Positions 1-5,885 of a DNA stretch of 7,375 nt are shown in pieces (within the stretch, counting starts at the first letter, position 1; each line of letters opens with the position of its first letter). Origin of the DNA: Halanaerobiales bacterium (GTDB taxonomy: Bacteria > Bacillota > Halanaerobiia > Halanaerobiales > M55B127). Location of the stretch: NCBI GenBank assembly GCA_021736965.1, contig JAIPEV010000083.1, positions 1 through 7,375 on the forward strand, in the 5' to 3' direction. The notes under the pieces were generated by a model. The model was not told the origin of the DNA and searched no databases. It worked only from the letters and a program-made list of their open reading frames with translations. A program made the translations under genes and the position numbers.

Positions 1-917
1 TTCCGTTTTATAACCTCCTCTTTACAGTCTGGACAGTAAGTATTTTGTCCCTTTTTAGTATTTATATTACCAAGATAAACATAGTTTAAATATTCTTTAG
101 CTTTTTGGTAAGCATCAAGCATAGTTTCTTCTTTTGTAGGAGGTTGGTTCATCTTATAGTTCGGAAAGTATCTAGATAGATGTAAAGGTATATCTGGACT
201 TAGTTTAGAAATCCATTTAAATAACCTTTCCAACTGTTTGATACTATCATTATGATCAGTGACTATTAATGTTGTAATCTCTACATGAGCTTTTTTATAG
301 ATAAGTTTGATATTATCTAAAACAGGTTGAACTGTTCCCCCACATAATTTTTTATAAAAGTTTTCTTCAATCGATTTTAAATCTATATTGACTGCATCGA
401 TATACTCAATAAGTTTCTCTAAGGGTTCTTTGTTTATATAACCATTAGTGACCAGGACATTGTTTAAATTAGATTCATATGCCTTTTGAGACGTTTCATA
501 GACATATTCATACCAAACCATTGGTTCAGAATACGTATAGGCTATACCTTTACTATCTCGCTTAATAGCACTATCTATAATCTGATCTGTACTATAATAT
601 TTTAAATTCGGTTTCTTTTGACTTATTTTATAGTTCTGACAAAATAGACAACTAAAATTACAACCAAAAGTTCCTATCGACAAAATTTTTTGACCTGGAT
701 AGTAATGATATAATGGTTTTTTTTCAATTGGATCAACTCCTATTGAACTTATCATCCCATAATTCTCTGTAAAAAGTGTTCCTTTTTTATTGACCCTTGC
801 TTTACATATTCCACTTTTACCTTCTTTTATAACACAGTTATGTGGACAGAGATTGCATTTTACTTTATTATCATCAATTTTATGATAAAAAGCAGCTTCC
901 TTAAGATCACTATTCAT
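1..917 (-). CDS. amrS: AmrS, AmmeMemoRadiSam system radical SAM enzyme (3' end cut by window)
   Basis: Translating the minus strand from the ATG at 915-917 gives 305 uninterrupted codons running off the window start, so the C-terminal end is missing (I estimate a few dozen residues). The radical SAM cluster motif CNFSCLFC lies at residues 86-93 and should bind a [4Fe-4S] cluster that cleaves S-adenosylmethionine. It is followed by YTYSEP (127-132), VLVTNGY (154-160) and NIDLK (177-181), typical of the pyruvate formate-lyase-activating-enzyme-like branch. An N-terminal cysteine cluster (C21, C24, C28, C38) and a C-terminal CPDC (295-298) may bind further metal; this is inference. The sequence around DPIEKKPLYHYYPG (62-75) is characteristic of the family paired with AMMECR1 and MEMO proteins. 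The start overlaps the end of amrA by 8 nt, with AAGG 9 nt upstream, suggesting translational coupling. Family assignment is firm; the substrate is unknown to me, with a protein or peptide target possible. Confidence 0.93.
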   Translation of the reverse strand, partial: MNSDLKEAAFYHKIDDNKVKCNLCPHNCVIKEGKSGICKARVNKKGTLFTENYGMISSIGVDPIEKKPLYHYYPGQKILSIGTFGCNFSCLFCQNYKISQKKPNLKYYSTDQIIDSAIKRDSKGIAYTYSEPMVWYEYVYETSQKAYESNLNNVLVTNGYINKEPLEKLIEYIDAVNIDLKSIEENFYKKLCGGTVQPVLDNIKLIYKKAHVEITTLIVTDHNDSIKQLERLFKWISKLSPDIPLHLSRYFPNYKMNQPPTKEETMLDAYQKAKEYLNYVYLGNINTKKGQNTYCPDCKEEVIKR

Positions 918-1422
918 AACGTTCAACCTTAAATCTCATTATTTCATACTCTTCATCTGGATAAATTCCAGCTTTTCTAAGCGCTATATCTAACTGTTGA
1001 TCAACTGTATCTATTCCCTCTAAGTTGGGAAGTAACAGTCCAACTTTAAAACCTCTTTTAACTATAACACCATATTTTTTTGGATTTAATTTTGAAATAT
1101 CTTCAACTTTTTCTTTAGGTCCCAAAACATCTACTGAAAGATTGAGATCATCTAATTCATCTTCTTTAATAGAATTGAATCTTGGATCTTTAGTTGAAGC
1201 ACTAATAGCATTTTCTACTATTTCATGACCAATATCTTTAGCTTTTGGTTCAATAGTTCCAATACATCCTCTTAGCTGATTATTCTTTTTTATTGAAACA
1301 AAAACCCCAGCTTTTTTATCAAAACCTTCTTTATCAGTGGGTGGATCAATCTTATTTTTGTTTTTAATATACTCTCTAATTGTTTTTTTAGCAAGCTCAA
1401 CATATCCATAATTATCACTCAT
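910..1422 (-). CDS. amrA: AmrA, AMMECR1-domain protein
   Basis: This 170-residue protein is a single AMMECR1 domain. The family hallmark LRGCIG is at residues 50-55, preceded by the strand GVFVSI (39-44). STKDPRF follows at 76-82, and the conserved C-terminal part containing KRGFKVGLLLP and VDQQLDIALRKAGI covers about 122-153. Human AMMECR1 belongs to the same family. The conserved Cys53 in the LRGCIG loop is usually suggested as a functional residue, but no reaction is established as far as I know. No signal peptide or membrane segment is visible, so it should be cytosolic. The ATG at 1420-1422 has AGGGGG 10 nt upstream. It starts 3 nt after the amrB stop and overlaps amrS by 8 nt, so all three genes are almost certainly co-transcribed and their products probably act together. 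Confidence 0.93.
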   Translation of the reverse strand: MSDNYGYVELAKKTIREYIKNKNKIDPPTDKEGFDKKAGVFVSIKKNNQLRGCIGTIEPKAKDIGHEIVENAISASTKDPRFNSIKEDELDDLNLSVDVLGPKEKVEDISKLNPKKYGVIVKRGFKVGLLLPNLEGIDTVDQQLDIALRKAGIYPDEEYEIMRFKVERYE

Positions 1423-1425
1423 TAA

Positions 1426-2241
1426 TCAATTACCCCCTAAGATTTTAAAACTGGCTACAGCATACCCAACCCCAAAAGGACCTTGATAAGACTTTAAATC
1501 TGTTTCAACCTCATATTCGGATAAAATACCAGTTAACATTACTATCGGACGTTGTCCACACTCACCTGCTCTGTGGATCAAACCTGGATCGATCTCTTTA
1601 ATTTTATCCAGCTCATTATTTTTAATATGTTTAACTAATTTTTGATCATAATCCTTTGCATTCTGATCATAACCAGCTGGTGCTCCCGGTATAAGTCGAT
1701 GAGAAAGATCACCACTGGCAAGTACAACAACATCAAGATCAATTTCTTTAATCGTTTTGTCAATTACCTTTCCAAAGTCATATAGCTCACTGTAATTCCA
1801 AAAGGCCATATTTATAGGTACTATCGGAATATCTTTTAAGCCAGCCTCTAAAATATAGTATAAAGGTACTAAAACACCATGGTCTAAATGAGTACTGTTT
1901 TTGTCCTTTAGACTAATTGTATGAAGACCTTCTTTAACAGCATTCTTTTTCAACAAGTGGATAAAATCAGTATTTATAGGCATTTTAATCTCAATATTTC
2001 TATAACCAAACTCTGCAAAATCACCCTTTACATATTCTTGATCTATAATTGAGATTGACTCTCTTAGTACAGTTCCATGAGGACTAATCGTAATCAGTAG
2101 TTCAGGATCACTTTCTACAATTTCCTTACCAAGCTCGTTTAAACTGTTTACAGTGTCTTTTACAGTATCAATATTATCCCCTCCTATATCAGGTATTGCC
2201 AAGGGTGGATGAGGAGAAAAACCCGCCATTAAAAGACTCAC
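1426..2241 (-). CDS. amrB: AmrB, MEMO-like protein (class III extradiol dioxygenase fold)
   Basis: The 271-residue product matches the MEMO family, related in fold to class III extradiol ring-cleavage dioxygenases. The N-terminal signature FSPHPPLAIPDIGG is at residues 8-21. Candidate metal ligands of the family are visible: His55 (SPHG), His118/His121 (THLDHG), His181 (SGDLSH) and Cys228 (ECGQRP). They correspond to the active-site His/Cys set described for human MEMO1, which has been reported to bind metal. No membrane segment or signal peptide is seen. The start is a GTG at 2239-2241 with a perfect AGGAGG 8 nt upstream; the in-frame ATG four codons later (2227-2229) is too far from it. It is the first gene of the amrB-amrA-amrS operon. 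Family assignment is firm; the enzymatic reaction, if any, is not known from sequence. Confidence 0.93.
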   Translation of the reverse strand: MSLLMAGFSPHPPLAIPDIGGDNIDTVKDTVNSLNELGKEIVESDPELLITISPHGTVLRESISIIDQEYVKGDFAEFGYRNIEIKMPINTDFIHLLKKNAVKEGLHTISLKDKNSTHLDHGVLVPLYYILEAGLKDIPIVPINMAFWNYSELYDFGKVIDKTIKEIDLDVVVLASGDLSHRLIPGAPAGYDQNAKDYDQKLVKHIKNNELDKIKEIDPGLIHRAGECGQRPIVMLTGILSEYEVETDLKSYQGPFGVGYAVASFKILGGN

Positions 2242-2249
2242 TGTAAATC

Positions 2250-2255
2250 CCTCCT
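2250..2255 (-). promoter_or_regulatory. Ribosome binding site deciding a GTG start for amrB
   Basis: The minus strand reads AGGAGG here, 8 nt before the GTG at 2239-2241. The only nearby ATG in frame (2227-2229) would be 20 nt away, so the GTG is the supported start. Confidence 0.85.
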
Positions 2256-2489
2256 ATTAATTTTTTATTTATATATAAATTTCAATAAATTGGATAATAA
2301 TCCTCTTTTATATTAGATTATTAATATCCTTATTCAATGTAATTATACTCCTTTTGATAGCTTTTTTACAGTATAAACAGATATATTTTTTTAATCTTTA
2401 CTGTATATTTTAAAACTGTAGTACCTTTATTATAATATTTTCTTAACTAAATTATCTTTTCTAAAAAAATTTTTATACATTTAAGTACT
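2256..2489 (-). promoter_or_regulatory. AT-rich intergenic region upstream of amrB, probable promoter region
   Basis: This stretch separates the rpsI terminator from the amrB ribosome binding site and has no credible ORF on either strand. Because it follows a terminator, it should hold the promoter of the amr operon. Candidates on the minus strand are a TATAAT at 2342-2347 (poor -35), a TATAAT at 2429-2434 (poor -35), and TTGAAT at 2332-2337 with TATAAA at 2307-2312 (19-bp spacing, slightly long). None is clearly best, and the AT-richness makes chance matches likely. The region also has TACAGT-like repeats (2367-2420) and a 14-bp perfect AT palindrome at 2267-2280. No riboswitch fold was recognised. 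Confidence 0.4.
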
Positions 2490-2517
2490 AAAAAAAGAGA
2501 GGATTATCCTCTCTTTT
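2490..2517 (-). terminator. Rho-independent terminator of the rplM-rpsI transcript
   Basis: On the minus strand AAAAGAGAGGA pairs with TCCTCTCTTTT (arms 2507-2517 and 2493-2503) in an 11-bp stem with a 3-nt loop. Seven consecutive T (2490-2496) form the tail, partly shared with the stem. It lies 28 nt beyond the rpsI stop. The plus strand has only the four T of the stem and no longer tail, so the terminator is oriented for rpsI. Confidence 0.9.
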
Positions 2518-2545
2518 AAAAGACTCATATATATTGTATCTCCTG

Positions 2546-2941
2546 TTATCTTTTTGAGAACTGTGGAGATTTACGGGCTTTTTTGTGTCCGTACTTCCTT
2601 CTTTCTTTCATTCTTGAATCTCTGGTTAAATAACCAGCTTCTTTTAATGCTTTTCTATAATCACCATCTACCTCTAAAAGTGCTCGTGCAATACCTAATC
2701 TAACTGCACCGGCTTGTCCTGATAAACCACCACCATTTACATTTACTATAACATCTAAATTATCAGTTGTATTTGTTATTTCTAAAGGTGATATTAAATC
2801 CTGTATCAAAGATTTACGATTAAAGTACTCTTTAACCTCTGTTTCATTAACTAATATATTTCCATTACCGGGAACCAATCTAACTCTCGCAACAGCGGTT
2901 TTTCTTCTACCTGTTCCCCAGTATTGAACTTCTGCAGCCAT
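2546..2941 (-). CDS. rpsI: 30S ribosomal protein S9
   Basis: This is the small-subunit protein S9 (uS9), whose C-terminal tail reaches the ribosomal P site. The start contains VQYWGTGRRKTAVARVRLVPG (residues 5-25), the middle has NGGGLSGQAGAVRLGIARALL, and the end is the invariant basic tail with KSPQFSKR. The 131-residue length is normal. The ATG at 2939-2941 is chosen because AAGGAGG lies 7 nt upstream; a TTG directly before it is in frame but would leave only 4 nt. It follows rplM after a 27-nt gap in the conserved rplM-rpsI pair and is the last gene before the terminator. Tyr is more usual than Trp at residue 8, a minor variation. Confidence 0.98.
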   Translation of the reverse strand: MAAEVQYWGTGRRKTAVARVRLVPGNGNILVNETEVKEYFNRKSLIQDLISPLEITNTTDNLDVIVNVNGGGLSGQAGAVRLGIARALLEVDGDYRKALKEAGYLTRDSRMKERRKYGHKKARKSPQFSKR

Positions 2942-2948
2942 CAATATT

Positions 2949-2955
2949 CCTCCTT
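2949..2955 (-). promoter_or_regulatory. Ribosome binding site of rpsI
   Basis: AAGGAGG on the minus strand, 7 nt before the ATG at 2939-2941. The spacing favours this ATG over the adjacent upstream TTG. Confidence 0.85.
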
Positions 2956-2968
2956 CCTTAATATAATA

Positions 2969-3397
2969 TTAAACCTCAAGTTCTTCCGGTTGTTGAGCTT
3001 GATGAGGATGTTTAGATCCTGCATATATTTTTAGCTTTTTCATCATCTTTTTACCCAACTTATTATTTGGTATCATACCATCTACGGCATGTCTTATAAT
3101 TTCTTCAGGTTTTTTCTTTTTTAGTTCTCCATAGGTCATTTCTTTTAGACCACCTGGATACTGACTATGCTTATAATACATCTTCTCATCCCATTTTTTC
3201 CCAGAAAGTGCAACCTTTTCAGCGTTAACTACAATAACAAAATCTCCAGTATCAACATGTGGAGTATATTCAGGTTTATGTTTCCCTCTTAATACAGTAG
3301 CTATTTTGGAGGATAGTCTACCTAAAGTCTTATCTTTAGCATCAACTATATACCATTTCTTTTCTACTTCATTAGGTTTTGCCATATATGTTGTCAT
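2969..3397 (-). CDS. rplM: 50S ribosomal protein L13
   Basis: The product is L13 (uL13), an early-assembling large-subunit protein. Starting at the ATG at 3395-3397 it has 142 residues, the standard length, and begins MTTYMAKPNEVEKKWYIVDA. KTLGRLSSKIATVLRGKHK follows, and then the signature region AVDGMIPNNKLG. An ATG eight codons upstream (3419-3421) is in frame, but it has no ribosome binding site and would add residues absent from the family, whereas AAGGAGG lies 6 nt before the chosen ATG. It heads the rplM-rpsI operon, expressed from the promoter at 3463-3491 with possible readthrough from truA. Confidence 0.98.
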   Translation of the reverse strand: MTTYMAKPNEVEKKWYIVDAKDKTLGRLSSKIATVLRGKHKPEYTPHVDTGDFVIVVNAEKVALSGKKWDEKMYYKHSQYPGGLKEMTYGELKKKKPEEIIRHAVDGMIPNNKLGKKMMKKLKIYAGSKHPHQAQQPEELEV

Positions 3398-3403
3398 TTT
3401 ATC

Positions 3404-3410
3404 CCTCCTT
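3404..3410 (-). promoter_or_regulatory. Ribosome binding site of rplM
   Basis: AAGGAGG on the minus strand, 6 nt before the ATG at 3395-3397. It excludes the upstream in-frame ATG at 3419-3421, which lies before this site. Confidence 0.88.
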
Positions 3411-3462
3411 ATCGTATACATAATTAATCTATAAAATAAATTTCAAAAAAATGTCCAAATTA

Positions 3463-3491
3463 ATTCTATTATAATTTATAACCCTTGTCAA
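3463..3491 (-). promoter_or_regulatory. Sigma-A type promoter of rplM-rpsI
   Basis: On the minus strand a perfect -35 TTGACA (3486-3491) is followed after 17 bp by TAGAAT (3463-3468), one mismatch from the -10 consensus. A TATAAT also overlaps this area (3468-3473), but only 12 bp from the -35, too close for use with it. Transcription would start near 3456, giving a leader of about 58 nt before rplM. The -35 box begins 4 bp after the truA stop. Confidence 0.8.
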
Positions 3492-3495
3492 GAAA

Positions 3496-4233
3496 CTAAT
3501 AGTAAACATCCATTAATGTCAAACCTTTGGCTGAAGCTGTAAAACCTGCTTTTCTTCTGTCCCTAGCTTTAATTATATTTTCTAAGTCTTTCAGCTTTAA
3601 TTTTCCTAAACCTATCTCAATTAATGTTCCCATAATAATCCTTACCATCTTATATAAAAAACCATCACCTTCAATGAAAAAATGATATTCATTATCTACT
3701 TTTTTAATATCAAATCTTTTAATAGTCCTTACCGTGTTATCTGTATCACTACCACTATTTTGAAAGGAAGCAAAATCGTGGGTTCCAATAAGTAACGGGG
3801 CTGTCTTAATAATTTTAGCAAAATTTAACTTTTCTCTAATATTATATACATAATTGCGCGTAAAAACTGATGGAATTTTAAGATTACTCAATCTATATCG
3901 ATACAATTTACCCTTCGCATCATAACGGGCATGAAACTCAGGTGATACTATCTTAGCATCTTTACACATAATATCTTTTGGTAAAAGACTATTTAAAGCA
4001 TATGGCATTCTTTTTGGTGGAACATCTACATCTAGTTCAAAGTTTACAATCTGTTTTTTCGCATGTACTCCTGCATCAGTTCTACCAGCTGAAACTGCTA
4101 ACACAAAACTTTTATTAATTGTACTTAACTTATCTTCAACAACCTGTTGGATAGTATTATCTGTGTTATTCTGGCGTTGCCAACCATCATAATTTGTCCC
4201 TTCATATTCTAAAATTATTTTATAATATTTCAT
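3496..4233 (-). CDS. truA: tRNA pseudouridine(38-40) synthase TruA
   Basis: TruA converts uridine to pseudouridine at positions 38, 39 and 40 in the anticodon stem-loop of many tRNAs. The 245-residue length is typical. The catalytic motif SAGRTDAGVHA is at residues 48-58, with Asp53 the expected nucleophile. The conserved Tyr of KLYRYRL is at residue 111. The motifs GTHDFASF (150-157), GFLYKMVRIIMG (191-202) and AKGLTL near the end also fit. The start ATG at 4231-4233 has AGGAG 7 nt upstream, and that site overlaps the ecfT stop codon, so translation is likely coupled to ecfT. Its position between ecfT and rplM is the usual Firmicute arrangement. I see no hairpin terminator after it. Confidence 0.97.
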   Translation of the reverse strand: MKYYKIILEYEGTNYDGWQRQNNTDNTIQQVVEDKLSTINKSFVLAVSAGRTDAGVHAKKQIVNFELDVDVPPKRMPYALNSLLPKDIMCKDAKIVSPEFHARYDAKGKLYRYRLSNLKIPSVFTRNYVYNIREKLNFAKIIKTAPLLIGTHDFASFQNSGSDTDNTVRTIKRFDIKKVDNEYHFFIEGDGFLYKMVRIIMGTLIEIGLGKLKLKDLENIIKARDRRKAGFTASAKGLTLMDVYY

Positions 4234-4243
4234 CTTGTAACTC

Positions 4244-5035
4244 CTAAAAGAAACTTACTAAAACTGCAAGACCTATAGAAAGTAATAAGGCTATTATATC
4301 TCTGGTTGCAAGCTTCATAATATGCAGCCTGGTCCGTTGTTTACCACCTTGATAACACCTGGATTCCATTGCTAATGCTAATTCATCTGCTCTCCTAAAA
4401 GCACTGATAAAAAGTGGTACTAGTAGTGGGATTAAATTTTTTGCTCTTTGAATTATGTTTCCACTTTCAAAGTCAGCTCCTCGTGCTTTTTGAGCTTTCA
4501 TTATCTTTTCTGCTTCTTCCATTAATGTTGGAATAAATCTTAAAGCAATAGTCATCATCATTGATATTTCACTAGCAGGTACACCTATTTTTTTAAAGGG
4601 TTTTAAGATGTATTCTATACCATCTGTTAGTTGTAAAGGTGAAGTAGTTAAGGTTAATATAGAAGTAAACATTATTAATAATAATATTCTACTGGCCATA
4701 AATGTTCCTGTAAACAACCCTTCACTTTCTATCCTTAAAAACTTCCATTGAAAAAGAACTTCTCCCCCTCTAGTCATAAAGATATGCAAAATAAGAGTTA
4801 ATAAAACTAAAAATAAGATAGGTTTTAATCCTCTTAGAACCTTTTTAATTGGAAGTTGTGATAGTTTAATCACAATTAAATTAAATCCTAAAAATATTGC
4901 AAATCCCCAGAAATTACCTATTAAGAAAAGACTTGTTATTAATATTATCGTAATTATAATTTTAATTCGAGGGTCTAAGATATGTACAATAGAATTACTA
5001 TGTACATATTGTCCAATTGTAATATCACTTAGCAT
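4244..5035 (-). CDS. ecfT: Energy-coupling factor transporter transmembrane protein EcfT
   Basis: EcfT is the membrane scaffold that couples ATP hydrolysis by EcfA1/EcfA2 to movement of a substrate-binding S protein. Hydrophobic segments are visible at about residues 26-40, 43-58, 70-88, 112-130 and 246-261. The long cytoplasmic coupling region lies between the last two and carries the ATPase-contacting motif ARG at 184-186 (KARGADF). The second motif position reads SRC (225-227, ESRCYQGG) instead of the textbook ARG. The stretch PLLVPLFISAFRRADELALAME (204-225) is highly characteristic. Length (263) is normal. The start overlaps the ecfA2 end by 11 nt and has GGGAG upstream, so production is probably coupled to the ATPases. 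A hairpin-capable inverted repeat lies within codons 9-19. Confidence 0.96.
   Translation of the reverse strand: MLSDITIGQYVHSNSIVHILDPRIKIIITIILITSLFLIGNFWGFAIFLGFNLIVIKLSQLPIKKVLRGLKPILFLVLLTLILHIFMTRGGEVLFQWKFLRIESEGLFTGTFMASRILLLIMFTSILTLTTSPLQLTDGIEYILKPFKKIGVPASEISMMMTIALRFIPTLMEEAEKIMKAQKARGADFESGNIIQRAKNLIPLLVPLFISAFRRADELALAMESRCYQGGKQRTRLHIMKLATRDIIALLLSIGLAVLVSFF
4980..5009 (-). repeat. Inverted repeat inside the 5' end of ecfT
   Basis: Perfect 9-bp arms (4980-4988 and 5001-5009, ATATGTACA against TGTACATAT) flank a 12-nt spacer. The pairing can be extended by 3 bp after a single-base bulge (4990-4992 with 4998-5000), leaving a 5-nt loop. In the mRNA this starts about 26 nt after the ecfT start codon. 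It encodes the QYVHSNSIVHI stretch, so it may be a chance result of two Val-His codon pairs. Confidence 0.6.
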
Positions 5036-5885
5036 TTTCTTTACTCCCTATTACTTTTATTATTTCATCTACTGCCTCTTTTACAGAAAATATATCAGTT
5101 CTGATATTACAACCTCTCTCTTTTAACATAAATAGTATCTCTGTTATTTCTGGAAGTTCTAAAGATAAACTTTCTAACTTTCCTTTATGTTTGAACACCT
5201 CTTTAGGTAAACCATTTAATACAATTTTACCCTGATCCATTACTATAACCCTTGTAGAAAGTTGTGTGATTTCTTCCATACGGTGGGAAATTAAAATAAT
5301 AGTGATATTATATGATTTATGCAGTCTTCTTAAAAGTGATCTTAAACTTTCCCGACCCTGAGGATCAAGTCCTGCTGATGGTTCATCTAATATTAAAACT
5401 CTGGGTCTCATAGCTAGTACACCAGCAATAGCAACTCTACGTTGTTGACCACCAGATAAATTAAAAGGTGATCTATCTTTAAACCTATCAAAGTCAAGTC
5501 CTACCAATTCTAAGGCATGTTTTACTCTCTCATCAATCTCATCTTCACTAAGTTTAAGATTTCTAGGTCCAAAAGCTATGTCACCATAAACAGTTTCTTC
5601 AAAAAGTTGATGTTCAGGATATTGAAAAACTAATCCTACGGTCTGTCTTACATGTTTTAAATCTGCTTTTTTTTCTGTAGTCACAATATCATCAATAACT
5701 ATACGACCTGATGTTGGTTTAATTAGACTATTAAACATCTGTACTAAAGTTGTTTTGCCTGATCCTGTATGGCCAACTATTCCTATAAATTCATGTTCTT
5801 CTATTTCAAGATCTACATCATCTAATGCTTTAATTTGTTGTTCCTGATCATAGATATGGGTTACATTTTCTAACTTAATTAGCAT
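5025..5885 (-). CDS. ecfA2: Energy-coupling factor transporter ATPase EcfA2
   Basis: This is the second cytoplasmic ATPase of the ECF module. The ABC motifs are intact: Walker A GHTGSGKT (38-45), Q-loop Gln88 in FQYPEHQLF, signature LSGGQ (143-147), Walker B VLILDEP (163-169, catalytic Glu168), D-loop AGLDPQG (171-177) and switch His201. The FQYPEHQLFEETV form of the Q-loop region is characteristic of EcfA2. About 65 C-terminal residues after the ABC core fit the dimerisation extension of ECF ATPases. At 286 residues its length is typical. The ATG at 5883-5885 overlaps the ecfA1 end by 7 nt and has GGTGG 7 nt upstream. With EcfA1 and EcfT it should power uptake of vitamins or metal ions through S components encoded elsewhere. 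Confidence 0.96.
   Translation of the reverse strand: MLIKLENVTHIYDQEQQIKALDDVDLEIEEHEFIGIVGHTGSGKTTLVQMFNSLIKPTSGRIVIDDIVTTEKKADLKHVRQTVGLVFQYPEHQLFEETVYGDIAFGPRNLKLSEDEIDERVKHALELVGLDFDRFKDRSPFNLSGGQQRRVAIAGVLAMRPRVLILDEPSAGLDPQGRESLRSLLRRLHKSYNITIILISHRMEEITQLSTRVIVMDQGKIVLNGLPKEVFKHKGKLESLSLELPEITEILFMLKERGCNIRTDIFSVKEAVDEIIKVIGSKENAK

Noticed and set aside
1..917. A gene break or pseudogene at the left edge
   Set aside because: Direct translation from the ATG at 917 stays open through 305 codons with all radical SAM motifs in frame. It looks broken only because the stop codon lies outside the window.
1025..1228. Plus-strand open frame of 67 codons opposite amrA
   Set aside because: It is fully antisense to a gene with clear family motifs, lacks a good ribosome binding site, and its translation resembles no family I know.
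2267..2280. Perfect 14-bp palindrome ATTTATATATAAAT before amrB
   Set aside because: It consists only of A and T in a very AT-rich spacer, so it is easily explained by chance and would not form a stable hairpin.
2493..2517. Terminator hairpin acting for plus-strand transcription
   Set aside because: No plus-strand gene precedes it, and on that strand only the four T of the stem are present with no further T tail.
2242..2545. CRISPR array, insertion sequence or tRNA in the longest intergenic stretch
   Set aside because: There are no regularly spaced long repeats, no transposase fragments or terminal inverted repeats, and no cloverleaf-like GC-containing stems. Only the terminator and AT-rich upstream sequence are seen.
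3398..3421. N-terminal extension of rplM starting at the ATG at 3419-3421
   Set aside because: The rplM binding site AAGGAGG lies inside this stretch, no site precedes the upstream ATG, and the added residues do not belong to L13.
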